Assembly: GCA_022447585.1 (NCBI GenBank)
Contig: JAKVAR010000009.1
Span: 741,133-805,132, forward strand
DNA from: Crocinitomicaceae bacterium
Lineage (GTDB): Bacteria > Bacteroidota > Bacteroidia > Flavobacteriales_D > Crocinitomicaceae
Reading direction: 5' to 3'
Length of the DNA: 64,000 nt
Shown here: positions 27,300 to 36,174 of the stretch, piece after piece
Numbering within the stretch: the stretch's first letter is position 1
Layout: each line of letters begins with the position of its first letter
The notes under the pieces: model-generated
The model's database searches: none
What the model was told of the DNA's origin: nothing
What the model saw: only the letters and a program-made list of their open reading frames with translations
Translations under genes and position numbers: made by a program

Positions 27300-27830
27300 A
27301 TGAAATACATCTTTACTTCTGATCGTTTAGGATTTCGTAATTGGCGATCAAGTGATTTAACCTTTTTAAACAAATTGAACAGCAATAAAGAGGTCATGAA
27401 GTACTTTCCCAAAACAAGCAGCAAAAATGAGAACATGAAATTCATTCTAAAAATGAAATCCATGTTCAATACAAAAGGGTACTGTTATTTTGTTGTAGAA
27501 TCTCTCCAATCAAAGGAGATAATAGGATTCATCGGTCTCGCATATCAAGATTATGAAGCAGAATTTACACCTGCAATTGATATCGGATGGAGATTAATGC
27601 CTGAATTTTGGGGAAAAGGTTTTGCTACAGAGGGAGCAAGAAGAGTTTTAATCTTTGCGCAAAACGACCTTCAAATTAAAACAATTTTTGCCATTACTCC
27701 AGTCATTAATCATAGATCAATCGAAATCATGGAAAGAATTGGAATGAGTTATCAATATGATTTCAACCATAGCAAGTTGCAAGCATATAAAAGTATTGAA
27801 AGATGTAGCCTCTACTCTGCCAATTTATAG
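27300..27830 (+). CDS. GNAT-family N-acetyltransferase (RimJ/RimL type)
   Basis: Acetyl-CoA-dependent transferase, 176 aa, of the kind that acetylates protein N-termini or small amines. It has the RimL-type opening FTSDRLGFRNWRSSDLTFLNKLNSN, a DIGWRLMPEFWGKGFATEGARRVL segment (about 99-122) holding the pyrophosphate-binding loop WGKGFA, and the late INHRSIEIMERIGMSY. The substrate is unknown. Its last 19 bases overlap the end of the histidine kinase gene tail-to-tail. Confidence 0.88.
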   Translation: MKYIFTSDRLGFRNWRSSDLTFLNKLNSNKEVMKYFPKTSSKNENMKFILKMKSMFNTKGYCYFVVESLQSKEIIGFIGLAYQDYEAEFTPAIDIGWRLMPEFWGKGFATEGARRVLIFAQNDLQIKTIFAITPVINHRSIEIMERIGMSYQYDFNHSKLQAYKSIERCSLYSANL

Positions 27831-29002
27831 AACATTACATTTGAATCAAATTTAAACTCATAACTAGTCCCATTAGAAATTCTTCGAGAGCATTTACCAT
27901 CCAATTGTTGGACTAAGGATTTAATTAATTCAAAACCAAATGTACTCTCCGATTTAGGCTCTTTCCAGACACCGTTATCATAATACGAAAAAACAACTAC
28001 GCCTTTACCAAAAACAATATCCACCTTAATAATACCTCGCGCGCCCCCCTCAAAACCGTGCTTAAGACTATTTGTGATTAGCTCATTAAAAATTAATGAA
28101 ATTGGAACTATTCCTTTAATATCAATATTAGAAACTTCAGATTCTACTTTTAAGTCAATATTGGCGCTTGAATTAATAGAATTAGTAATGTCTTCGACTA
28201 AAGTCTCTAAATAAGATTTAATATCGAGTTTAGATAAATCATCATTACCATACATTTTTTCATGAATTAAAGCCATAGAACGTATTCTATTTACCGCCTC
28301 GGTAAAATGCTCATCAATCTCGACATTTCGAGTTTCTGCAGCTTGTAATCGCAATAAACTTGAAATGATCTGCAAATTATTCTTTACTCTGTGATGTATT
28401 TCTTTTAATAAAATTTCATTCCTAGAAATCTCTTCTTGATACCTATTATTTATGTCTTTGTTATTCTTCATAATTCGATATATGATATATGTAAGTGTTA
28501 TAGCTACATAATAAATATTGACTATCATTTTCGAATTATCCTCACCCTCATTTAAAGCTTTAAGCAAAAAAGAGTGACCGATATCTGTATATAAAAATAG
28601 AACCAAACTGGTAATATTCAGCATGAATACAATCGAACCCAAGATTGGGCCAATCAAGTAAAAGGTTAACACGCCAACAATCACGCACCATAATGCATCT
28701 GAAATTATCTTAGCATCCACAACAACGAATATCAAAACTTGGCAGACTAGAAAACCTAATAGAACCGAAATCGAAGCTACTAACTTATACTTTCTAGTCT
28801 TATACATAAACAACAGGTTCGTTATAAAAATGACAATAGCAGCTAGAGAAGTAATCCAATTGGAATCATTGTAAACTAAATGAACTATAAAAAGGACTGA
28901 GAATGCCGGGATTAGCAAAAGACAGATCTCCCACATCATTTTGAATTTCCCAATATCTTGCTGATTAGTATAATTCGTATGCGGAGCTTTGAGTGAAATC
29001 AT
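27812..29002 (-). CDS. Membrane sensor histidine kinase (HisKA_2 type)
   Basis: Autophosphorylating sensor. Five or six transmembrane helices (about 25-175) form the input part, then a short coiled linker. HisKA_2 with the phospho-His in LLKEIHHRVKNNLQIISSLL lies near residue 202. The HATPase N-box NELITNSLKHGF is near 308, followed by VVFSYYDNGVW and the terminal LVQQLDGKCSRRISNGTSYEF. Length is 396 aa. There is no adjacent response regulator, so it is an orphan. A broken relative of the same family lies at 49.3-49.6 kb. The long 5' region (29003-29529) holds no gene. Confidence 0.9.
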   Translation of the reverse strand: MISLKAPHTNYTNQQDIGKFKMMWEICLLLIPAFSVLFIVHLVYNDSNWITSLAAIVIFITNLLFMYKTRKYKLVASISVLLGFLVCQVLIFVVVDAKIISDALWCVIVGVLTFYLIGPILGSIVFMLNITSLVLFLYTDIGHSFLLKALNEGEDNSKMIVNIYYVAITLTYIIYRIMKNNKDINNRYQEEISRNEILLKEIHHRVKNNLQIISSLLRLQAAETRNVEIDEHFTEAVNRIRSMALIHEKMYGNDDLSKLDIKSYLETLVEDITNSINSSANIDLKVESEVSNIDIKGIVPISLIFNELITNSLKHGFEGGARGIIKVDIVFGKGVVVFSYYDNGVWKEPKSESTFGFELIKSLVQQLDGKCSRRISNGTSYEFKFDSNVMFYKLAE

Positions 29003-29447
29003 AGTTTAATTTATGAAAAAAAAATTAACCTTCGGGCAAATGGAATTAGTCCTGTTAACTAATAAACAAATTTAATTGAAGCTCTATGAAAATAGTTCCG
29101 TAAAGTCTATTTTTTTCAGCATACTTAAATAGTATATAAACCGAATCTCAGAAAGAAGCATCAATTACTCCGAAAGTTTAAAATTCTTTTAAAAAAATTA
29201 AATTCAAGAGGATCGGTAATTGTAAACCACATCATGAATCATCCAAGTTAGTGTTGTCAGCTTTTTAAAATCACTTCGAAACATCGCAAATAATTCCATT
29301 TGGTCGGAACAAATGTATACCTCAACAAATATTGACAACAATCAGCGTATTTTCAATGAATCATACTATTTCACTACCATCTCATCACAACAAGTCTCTA
29401 ACTTATGACTCACTAATTAATGCCAGTTGGTATAAAACAATTTCGAT
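29003..29447. other. Long gap upstream of the histidine kinase, no gene seen
   Basis: About 445 bases of AT-rich DNA between the histidine kinase start and the hairpin at 29448. Minus-strand CAATATTTG near 29325 is close to a -7 box, about 320 bases from the start. Short frames here lack coding character. No RNA gene or repeat was recognised. Confidence 0.5.
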
Positions 29448-29481
29448 AAAAAAAACCGAGGTTTACACCTCGGTTTTTTTT
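29448..29481 (-). terminator. Bidirectional terminator
   Basis: Stem AAACCGAGGT / ACCTCGGTTT with loop TTAC, runs of A before and T after. It lies 48 bases beyond the stop of the lipoprotein gene at 29530 on the minus strand. Confidence 0.85.
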
Positions 29482-29529
29482 ATAAGTTTCAACAATAGAA
29501 AACACAATTTACGTTTTCCATTATTAATG

Positions 29530-29949
29530 CTATTTTTTACAAGTATCTCTCCAAACAAAAGTAAACTCCTCAGTTCTTTCATCTAATTCATAAATTAACT
29601 TGTACGTTCCTTTATCTTCTTGAAATTCTCCAGAATACGTTAAACCATCTGTTGAAGTAAAAGAAATGAAGGTATTCCAGTCTGAATTAATACTTCCAGT
29701 CTCCGTATAAACCTCTCCATTAGACACGACAAATAATTTATACGTTTCAGGACGATTATTCTTATCTTCAATATCATTATACATTTCGACGTAAAGATCC
29801 TGCATATCTGAAGAATGAACATCGAGTAAAGACATATCTGCTTCCGAATAGTCTTCTCCGAAATAAGTGTATTGATTTACATCCTTCTTCCATTTATTAC
29901 ATGAAGTAGCTAATGACAACAATAACACTGATAAAATGAGAAATTTCAT
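29530..29949 (-). CDS. Small lipoprotein, unknown function
   Basis: A 139 aa protein with a lipoprotein signal ending in the lipobox LATSC (Cys near residue 17). The remaining domain is acidic with alternating beta-type segments, such as TYKLFVVSNGEVYTETGSI and FTFVWRDTCKK. Two Cys apart from the lipid Cys: only one (near 137). No family recognised. It is probably monocistronic, with the terminator at 29448. Confidence 0.75.
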   Translation of the reverse strand: MKFLILSVLLLSLATSCNKWKKDVNQYTYFGEDYSEADMSLLDVHSSDMQDLYVEMYNDIEDKNNRPETYKLFVVSNGEVYTETGSINSDWNTFISFTSTDGLTYSGEFQEDKGTYKLIYELDERTEEFTFVWRDTCKK

Positions 29950-30015
29950 AATAGTATAGTTTTAAATTAGTGATCTAAATATAAGTATTTTAACCCAAAT
30001 GAAAAAAAATCACAT

Positions 30016-30047
30016 AAAAAAAACCGAGTCACTCAACTCGGTTTTTT
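30016..30047 (-). terminator. Terminator for tRNA-Ser
   Basis: Stem AACCGAGT / ACTCGGTT with a six-base loop. Runs of A on its left give the T-run on the minus strand, just after the tRNA-Ser 3' end. Confidence 0.85.
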
Positions 30048-30060
30048 ATCGCTTCACGAA

Positions 30061-30146
<86 letters not shown>

Positions 30147-30150
30147 GGGC

Positions 30151-30180
30151 CAAAGGTACTGTCTTTTTCTTTATTGACAA
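30151..30180 (-). promoter_or_regulatory. Promoter of tRNA-Ser
   Basis: Minus-strand TTG (30180-30178, context TTGTCAAT), 19-base spacer, TACCTTTG (30158-30151). The same -33 octamer and spacing occur before tRNA-Val. Confidence 0.75.
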
Positions 30181-30299
30181 TGACCAACATTCACTTTTTT
30201 TTTAATTATTTTTTTTCACCCTGTTAATAAGGCATTTAAGCGTTAAAAAAACACACCACAATCAATAAAATTACACCTATTCAACTTTAAGGAGCGCTT

Positions 30300-30311
30300 T
30301 TTGTAACTTTA
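30300..30311 (+). promoter_or_regulatory. Possible promoter element of the GWxTD gene
   Basis: TTTGTAACTTTA, in which TAACTTTA differs from TAnnTTTG only in the last base. It ends 18 bases before the ATG at 30330. The same 12-mer occurs at 14158-14169 before the porP/sprF-like gene. Confidence 0.35.
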
Positions 30312-30329
30312 CAAAACCAAAAAAAAGCA

Positions 30330-31760
30330 ATGAAATACATCTTTTTACTTCTTACCACAATATTGTGTTCCAATTTTGCTATTGCATCTACCAAAAATGG
30401 ATCAAAAAAAATGCGTGCCTACCTAGATAGCAAGCAATTTTATGCTCCTGGAATAGGTAATTATATTGAATTTCAATTTCAATTTGTAGGTTATTCACTG
30501 AACTATATTCAAAAAGATAATGGATTATCTGCAGAAGTTGTTGTGGAATTAGAAATTTCTAAAGGAGATAGTATTGTAGCTTCAGATGCCTACCGCCTCC
30601 ATTCTCCCCTAATCACAGATAGCATTATTGATGATTTTTACGACATAAAGCGTTTTGCTTTAAAACCAGGGGGATATACATTTAATGTTACGTTGCAAGA
30701 TTTAAATAGCTCTAATGAAGCTTTGTCAGCAACACAAACCATAGTAATTGAAGAGTTAGGGGATGCCATTTCAATTTCGGACATATTTATTGCAGAAACA
30801 GCCAATAAAGGAGATGAAAAGTCAGTCTTCTATAAATCTGGTTACGAGATGATTCCTCACTTATCAACTTTTTACCCAAAAGATCTAAATGCAATTCCCG
30901 TTTATTTCGAATTATACAATACTAATTTACTCGAAGATGATGTTTTTGCTATCAAGCAAACATTGATTAATGCTCAAACAGATAAGGAAGTTGAAAGCCT
31001 AACTGCCTATTCAAAGCATGACACGTCAATTGTAACACCATTTTTAAGGGTTGTTGACATTTCAGATGTACCTTCAGGAAAATACATTTTGAAGTACACA
31101 ATAGTCAATAAAAACATGAAGGAATTATCCTTTCAGACTTATGAGTTCGAAAGAAGCAATTCGATTGAAATTGACTATTTTTCTAATGAAATTGTTCTAG
31201 ATCCATCCTTTCAAAATTCAATACCGGATGATTCTGTAGGTTTTTTCCTTGAGAGTTTAATTCCGATCTCTAAGGGTGTAGAAGTCAAAAATATAATCGA
31301 TATTGCAAAGAGAAGAGATGCTAAAAGTGCCCGAAAGTACATTCAACTTTATTGGACCCAAACAGCTCCAAATAACACCTACGAAGCATGGATACAATAT
31401 AAAGCTCAGGTACTTTTTGTTGAAAAGTTATACCGAACAAACATTTTAACTGGATTCGAATCAGATCGCGGAAGAGTATACCTGCAATATGGAGCTCCTT
31501 CTAACATTAATCGCAGTGAATATTCTCCGACAGAATACCCTTATGAAATTTGGATTTATGACAAAATAGGAGCTTTTAGTAACAAACGATTCGTATTTTA
31601 TAACCCATCATTAATAAATAATGGACACCAATTACTACATTCAGATATGATAGGAGAATTAAAAAATCTTAATTGGCCTTCTGAAATTTCCAAAAATGGT
31701 GAATTAAATACATCTCCGAATGGTAATTTCGGGGGATCATCTGGGCGCGATTTCAATTAA
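30330..31760 (+). CDS. Exported GWxTD-domain protein
   Basis: A 476 aa protein with a signal peptide (KYIFLLLTTILCSNFAIAS). The N-terminal half is made of beta-rich segments typical of exported adapter domains. The C-terminal part holds the GWxTD-domain features: NIIDIAKRRDAKSARKY, YWTQTAPNN, then DRGRVYLQYGAPSNI and YPYEIWIYDKIG. The motif that names the family here reads with variation. Its function is unknown; it is common in Bacteroidota, often near cell-surface genes. The last 30 residues are Gly/Asn/Ser-rich. The glycosyltransferase follows by 21 bases on the same strand. Confidence 0.82.
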   Translation: MKYIFLLLTTILCSNFAIASTKNGSKKMRAYLDSKQFYAPGIGNYIEFQFQFVGYSLNYIQKDNGLSAEVVVELEISKGDSIVASDAYRLHSPLITDSIIDDFYDIKRFALKPGGYTFNVTLQDLNSSNEALSATQTIVIEELGDAISISDIFIAETANKGDEKSVFYKSGYEMIPHLSTFYPKDLNAIPVYFELYNTNLLEDDVFAIKQTLINAQTDKEVESLTAYSKHDTSIVTPFLRVVDISDVPSGKYILKYTIVNKNMKELSFQTYEFERSNSIEIDYFSNEIVLDPSFQNSIPDDSVGFFLESLIPISKGVEVKNIIDIAKRRDAKSARKYIQLYWTQTAPNNTYEAWIQYKAQVLFVEKLYRTNILTGFESDRGRVYLQYGAPSNINRSEYSPTEYPYEIWIYDKIGAFSNKRFVFYNPSLINNGHQLLHSDMIGELKNLNWPSEISKNGELNTSPNGNFGGSSGRDFN

Positions 31761-31781
31761 TATATATAGCTTTATCGTTAT

Positions 31782-32810
31782 ATGTCACTAAGTAATATTT
31801 CTGTAGTCATTCTTAACTGGAATGGTCGTGATTTTCTAGAAAAATTTCTTCCTTCTGTAACACAATATTCAGGGGATGCAAAAATCGTAGTTGCTGACAA
31901 TGCCTCTACAGATGATTCAATTGACTTCATTAAAAAAAACTATCCTAATATTGATATTATTTTAAATTCTGAAAACGGAGGTTTTGCTAAAGGATATAAT
32001 GACGCTCTGAAGAAAGTTGATAGTGATATCTATATGCTGCTGAATAGCGACATAGAAGTTACTCCTAATTGGCTAGAACCAATGGCGTTAATGATGAAGG
32101 ATAAATCAATAGCTGGTTGCCAACCTAAAGTCCTCTCCTATCATGACAAAACGAAATTTGAACATGCAGGAGCTTCGGGTGGGTATATTGACAAGAACTA
32201 TTTTCCGTTTTGTCGAGGTAGATTTTTTGATTCTGTTGAGGATGACCATGGTCAATACGACACTCCGCAAGAGGTCTTCTGGGCTACTGGGGCTAGTTTA
32301 ATGATTCGTGCACGAGATTACCACAATGCCGGAGGATTCGACGATGACTTCTTTGCGCACATGGAGGAAATTGATCTGTGTTGGAGGTTAAAGAATCAGA
32401 ACAAAAAATTCATGGTTGTACCATCATCTGTGGTTTATCACGTGGGAGGGGGAACATTACCGTACAATTCATCACGAAAGGTATACTTGAATTTTAGAAA
32501 TAGCTTAATCATGATTACTAAGAATCATCATGGTAAGATTGTACCAAAAATATTGTATCGACTTTGTATTGATGGAGCTGCTGGAATGAAGTTTCTACTT
32601 AATGGAGAATTCAAGAATTTCGCGGCCGTTTTCAAAGCCCACATATGGCATCACAGCCATTTTAGATCGATGATTAAAAAACGTAGAGAGACTCAAGCGA
32701 GAACCACTTTTTTTAACTCAAAAGGCTGGTATACGGGAAGTATTATTTTAGATTACTTCTTCAAAAAGAACAAAGAATACTCTAAATTAGATCAAGATCT
32801 TTTCAAGTAA
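31782..32810 (+). CDS. Glycosyltransferase family 2
   Basis: Inverting sugar transferase of the GT-A fold, 342 aa, resembling rhamnosyl- or glycosyl-transferases of the WsaF/WbbL type. Visible are VVILNWNGRDFLEKFL at the start, VVADNASTDDS, the ENGGFAKGYNDALK motif, LLNSDIEV holding a DxE/DxD-like metal site (about 88-93), and GGFDDDFFAHMEEIDLCWRLK (the acid residues of the acceptor site, about 182-202). There is no transmembrane helix. It probably decorates a surface glycan; the substrate is not readable. Its end overlaps aroQ tail-to-tail by 19 bases. Confidence 0.88.
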   Translation: MSLSNISVVILNWNGRDFLEKFLPSVTQYSGDAKIVVADNASTDDSIDFIKKNYPNIDIILNSENGGFAKGYNDALKKVDSDIYMLLNSDIEVTPNWLEPMALMMKDKSIAGCQPKVLSYHDKTKFEHAGASGGYIDKNYFPFCRGRFFDSVEDDHGQYDTPQEVFWATGASLMIRARDYHNAGGFDDDFFAHMEEIDLCWRLKNQNKKFMVVPSSVVYHVGGGTLPYNSSRKVYLNFRNSLIMITKNHHGKIVPKILYRLCIDGAAGMKFLLNGEFKNFAAVFKAHIWHHSHFRSMIKKRRETQARTTFFNSKGWYTGSIILDYFFKKNKEYSKLDQDLFK

Positions 32811-33214
32811 TTAGTAATATAATCTACCCCTAAGGCGTAAGAATCCAAACCGAAGCCAAAGATACAACCAACTACAACTGGAGAAATTAAGGAAGTATGT
32901 CTAAACAACTCCCTTTCTGTGACATTACTAATATGCACCTCAACCGTAGGTACACTTATTGCCTTAATACAATCTCTTATGGCTACACTAGTATGCGTAT
33001 ATCCACCTGCATTAATGATTATGCCATCATGGCTTGAGGATTGGAGCTGATTAATTATTTCACCTTCAATATTCGACTGAAAGTAATCCAATTCAACATT
33101 CTTTTTAGATTTTAAATCAGCATAATACGAATCAAACGAATGATTCCCGTATATTTCTTCTTCACGTTGACCAATTAAATTTAAATTTGGTCCATTAACG
33201 ATTAATACTTTCAT
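32792..33214 (-). CDS. aroQ: Type II 3-dehydroquinate dehydratase
   Basis: Third step of the shikimate pathway, forming 3-dehydroshikimate. The 140 aa protein has the complete signature NGPNLNLIGQREEEIYG (active-site Arg and Tyr), SNIEGEIINQLQ, INAGGYTHTSVAIRD and VEVHISNVTERELFRHTS with the catalytic His. Its ATG on the minus strand shares two bases with the ATG of xerD on the plus strand (CATG), so the two genes diverge without any gap. Confidence 0.96.
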   Translation of the reverse strand: MKVLIVNGPNLNLIGQREEEIYGNHSFDSYYADLKSKKNVELDYFQSNIEGEIINQLQSSSHDGIIINAGGYTHTSVAIRDCIKAISVPTVEVHISNVTERELFRHTSLISPVVVGCIFGFGLDSYALGVDYITNYLKRS

Positions 33215-34121
33215 GGTGTCATCTTGGAATCGCTATATTAAGGATTTTGTTTCATACTTAAAAATTGAGCGCGGTCTTGCTCAAAATTCTGTTAGTGCCT
33301 ATACTAATGATGTTATAAAGCTTCAAAATTACGCCGAAGCTCAAGATTTGGCTCCAATGGATGTACAACTGCATCACTTACAGCAATTCATTCTAGACTT
33401 ATTCGATTTAGGATTAAGTGCCAGAAGTCAAGCCAGAATCATTTCCGGAATCAAACAATTCTTCAGTTATCTGACCCTAGAAGAAGACCTCAAGGTTGAC
33501 CCAAGTGAATTATTGGAACTTCCCAAAATAGGAAGAAAACTACCGGAATTCCTTTCGATTGAAGAAATAGATAGAATTATTAACTCCATTGATTTGAGTT
33601 CGAATGAGGGACACCGAAACAAAGCAATCATAGAAACTCTCTATAGCTGTGGCCTTCGTGTTTCCGAGCTGGTTAATCTTCGTTTAGAGGAATTGTTTTT
33701 TAATGAAGGATTCATCCGAGTAATTGGAAAAGGTAACAAACAAAGGTTGGTTCCCGTTAGTCCTTCTGTTGAAAAAGAGATTGGAATTTACATTGAAAAT
33801 TTCAGAAGACACATGAACATAAAACCTGGGCATGAAAGCTTTGTGTTCCTTAATCGCAGAGGGGCCCAATTAACGCGCGTAATGATATTTACTATTGTAA
33901 AGCAATTGGTTGAAAAGGCAGGAATACATAAGACGGTTTCACCTCACACCTTTCGACATTCTTTTGCTACTCATCTTTTAGAGGGGGGAGCAAACCTCCG
34001 CGCTATCCAAGAGATGTTAGGACACGAATCCATTACAACAACAGAAGTTTATACACATTTAGATCAAAGCTACATTAAAGAAGCGATCATCTCCTTCCAC
34101 CCAAGAAATAATCGAGATTAG
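33213..34121 (+). CDS. xerD: Site-specific tyrosine recombinase XerD
   Basis: Chromosome-dimer resolution at dif, with XerC. The 302 aa protein has an N-terminal SAM-like DNA-binding domain (FVSYLKIERGLAQNSVSAYTND) and a C-terminal catalytic domain with the set R (YSCGLRVSELVNLRL, near 149), K (IGKGNKQR), H-x-x-R (HTFRHSFATHLLEGG, near 247-250), H (LGHESITTTEVY) and Tyr (near 282). Its size and lack of neighbouring transfer genes mark it as a housekeeping Xer rather than an integrase. Assignment to XerD rather than XerC rests on general resemblance. It ends overlapping the next gene by 4 bases. Confidence 0.92.
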   Translation: MVSSWNRYIKDFVSYLKIERGLAQNSVSAYTNDVIKLQNYAEAQDLAPMDVQLHHLQQFILDLFDLGLSARSQARIISGIKQFFSYLTLEEDLKVDPSELLELPKIGRKLPEFLSIEEIDRIINSIDLSSNEGHRNKAIIETLYSCGLRVSELVNLRLEELFFNEGFIRVIGKGNKQRLVPVSPSVEKEIGIYIENFRRHMNIKPGHESFVFLNRRGAQLTRVMIFTIVKQLVEKAGIHKTVSPHTFRHSFATHLLEGGANLRAIQEMLGHESITTTEVYTHLDQSYIKEAIISFHPRNNRD

Positions 34122-35605
34122 AATTTATATCTAAAAACTATTCCTGCACCAATTCCATAGCGTTTACGTGAAATTACATCCCAAGAAAGAGATTGCTTTA
34201 AATCGTAATTCACTTTCCCATATAATCCAATTTCAGTTTTCCCTAAGCCATAAGTAAACTCCGGCCTAAGCATTGCATTCACGCCAAAAACTGAAAAGTT
34301 GCTCACTGGTAATCCAGAGTCATCTTTAATTACTTTAAATGATTCGTAACTAAATATAGCTCCGACTCCAACTCTAAACTTAAATCGCTGCGCTATTGGC
34401 AATGCATAACTGACATACACTGGTATTCCAAAAGAATTTTGCTTGGTAAGGCTCGATAACTCTAAAGTTGATTGAACAACATCAAACATTTCAACAAAAG
34501 TTGAATCTTGCAAACTATCCGGCTGACTAGGATTATTAACAACCCATTGACCTCCTAATGAGACACTATCTGTAACGGTTATGTTCCTGCGCAAAGTCGT
34601 CTTTCTCTCACTGTAACTGACCCCCGTTCCAATTGCGAATTTAGATCCGAGTGCATAAGTTACTTCTAACGAAACATCTGCTCCAATAATATCACTTACA
34701 TCGTAAGAGTTAGCATCTGTTGAAGCGTGACTATTGAAAGCCCCCTGCCCTCCGCCATAAAAAATAATGTACCAAGGGTTCATCTTAAAAATTGGAAGAT
34801 TAATAGCTGGTAATGTGTATGCAGTTGTATCTATTTCCTTAATTGGATAAATAATAAAGGGGTTAGCTGAATAAGTTTTTAACTCAGAAACGTAATTTAT
34901 TAATTCTTCTGAATCATTTAATTTGATAGAACTCTCTTTCAATTCAGCATTTAAACCCTGACTATCAAAAACATAACTAACACCAACTATACCGTCATTA
35001 ACACTTTTAGATTTATAACCTGATTTAGTTTTAGAATCCATGTTTTTGACTTCTAAATTAAATTTGCTAGGATTCATATTGTCAGCTAGCTTCTGTGTTG
35101 AAGTTGCCTTATACTGAATGAAATTGGCATCATTATAATTGGAACCAGACTTTGAATCAATAATATTTTGGTCAGAATCTAAGACTCTAAATTCTGCAGT
35201 TATATTCGGGTTCTCTCCAGAAGAATTTGCTTCTAAAACATTTAAAACCTCTTCATTTATTTTAGGTTGAGAAGTATTTTTTAATTTTTTGGAAGTTAAT
35301 TCATAATCATCATAAGAAGAAGTCGACGAAGAATTAAAAGCATTCTCAACCTGTTTTTCACTATTTTCAATCTCTAATAGCGTCTTTACTTTTACATTTG
35401 AATTAATACTATACGCTGATTGATAAGCAACGATACCTCCACAAAATAATGCAAAAATAAGAACACTATATACCCACAAATAACTTCCCTTTGCACCTGG
35501 GAACAAGGAATTATCGATGCTTTCCTTTACCTTTGGTGATGGAGTTGATTCTGCTCCAGCAAATGCTGAAGAGAACAAATCATCTATTTCATCAAATTCT
35601 TTCAT
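34118..35605 (-). CDS. Sigma-linked protein: cytoplasmic anti-sigma-like motif, one membrane helix, C-terminal beta-barrel-like domain
   Basis: 495 aa in three parts. The cytoplasmic N-terminus (1-41), DEIDDLFSSAFAGAESTPS, resembles the short D-x-LF...P-P motif common beside ECF sigma genes in Bacteroidota. One transmembrane helix spans about 42-64 (LWVYSVLIFALFCGGIVAY). A low-complexity periplasmic stretch (about 70-275) leads into about 220 residues of alternating beta strands (PWYIIFYGGGQGAFN onward) ending IVFRYKF with a terminal Phe, as in outer-membrane barrels. No zinc-finger motif or signal peptidase site is seen. It overlaps the sigma gene by ATGA, so the two are coupled. A role as anti-sigma factor reaching the outer membrane is inference; a tethered periplasmic domain is the alternative. 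Confidence 0.75.
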   Translation of the reverse strand: MKEFDEIDDLFSSAFAGAESTPSPKVKESIDNSLFPGAKGSYLWVYSVLIFALFCGGIVAYQSAYSINSNVKVKTLLEIENSEKQVENAFNSSSTSSYDDYELTSKKLKNTSQPKINEEVLNVLEANSSGENPNITAEFRVLDSDQNIIDSKSGSNYNDANFIQYKATSTQKLADNMNPSKFNLEVKNMDSKTKSGYKSKSVNDGIVGVSYVFDSQGLNAELKESSIKLNDSEELINYVSELKTYSANPFIIYPIKEIDTTAYTLPAINLPIFKMNPWYIIFYGGGQGAFNSHASTDANSYDVSDIIGADVSLEVTYALGSKFAIGTGVSYSERKTTLRRNITVTDSVSLGGQWVVNNPSQPDSLQDSTFVEMFDVVQSTLELSSLTKQNSFGIPVYVSYALPIAQRFKFRVGVGAIFSYESFKVIKDDSGLPVSNFSVFGVNAMLRPEFTYGLGKTEIGLYGKVNYDLKQSLSWDVISRKRYGIGAGIVFRYKF

Positions 35606-36141
35606 GATGCAACACGTTCGGTTTGTAATAATTGCTTAATCATCTTTTTCGCTTTAGAATATTGAGATTTTGACGTTCCCTCTGAAACTCCAAGATAAGA
35701 TGCTATCTCTTTATGTGTTAAATTATCAATGGTATATAGGTTAAAAATAGTTCTATATCCATCAGGTAATCTATTCAAAACAGCAATAAGTTTGTTTTTT
35801 AGATCCTGTTGAGGATTTTCTTGACTATCCAATTGAATGGCTTTATCAAAATAGGACTCATCGTCTTTTAGATCGAATTTATAATGCTCTTTAATATAAT
35901 TAAGTGCGGTTCGAATGGTGATTGTTTTTATCCAAGCTCCAATTGGTCGTTCAATATCGTACTTATCTCTATTATTGAAAATTTTGATGAAAGCTTCTTG
36001 TAACACATCTTCCGCGTCATCTTTACAGCGCGTATAACGCAGGGAAATAATAAACATGCCGGGTGAGTACGCCTCGTATACCCTATCGAATCCGTCCTTT
36101 TTTCCATCTATAAATGCTTCTATTACATCCCTCGCTATCAC
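35602..36141 (-). CDS. ECF-family RNA polymerase sigma factor
   Basis: Alternative sigma factor, 179 aa. Region 2: YTRCKDDAEDVLQEAFIKIFN with the DAEDVLQE core; region 4: LPDGYRTIFNLYTIDNLTHKEIASYLGVSEGTSKSQYSKAKKMI, shown here by its helix-turn-helix core HKEIASYLGVSEG. The start is GTG at 36141; no ATG occurs before region 2. The gene lies 33 bases behind the small lipoprotein gene and overlaps the next gene by ATGA. The pair sits in the usual sigma/anti-sigma order. Confidence 0.92.
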   Translation of the reverse strand: MIARDVIEAFIDGKKDGFDRVYEAYSPGMFIISLRYTRCKDDAEDVLQEAFIKIFNNRDKYDIERPIGAWIKTITIRTALNYIKEHYKFDLKDDESYFDKAIQLDSQENPQQDLKNKLIAVLNRLPDGYRTIFNLYTIDNLTHKEIASYLGVSEGTSKSQYSKAKKMIKQLLQTERVAS

Positions 36142-36174
36142 ACTTGCACTATATACTATCCTAGCTAAACATTA

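Noticed and set aside
29332..29586. 84-aa plus-strand frame
   Set aside because: It runs through a terminator and into the lipoprotein gene on the other strand; no family resemblance.
33213..34121. xerD as a mobile-element integrase
   Set aside because: Housekeeping neighbours, Xer size and motifs, and no attachment repeats seen.
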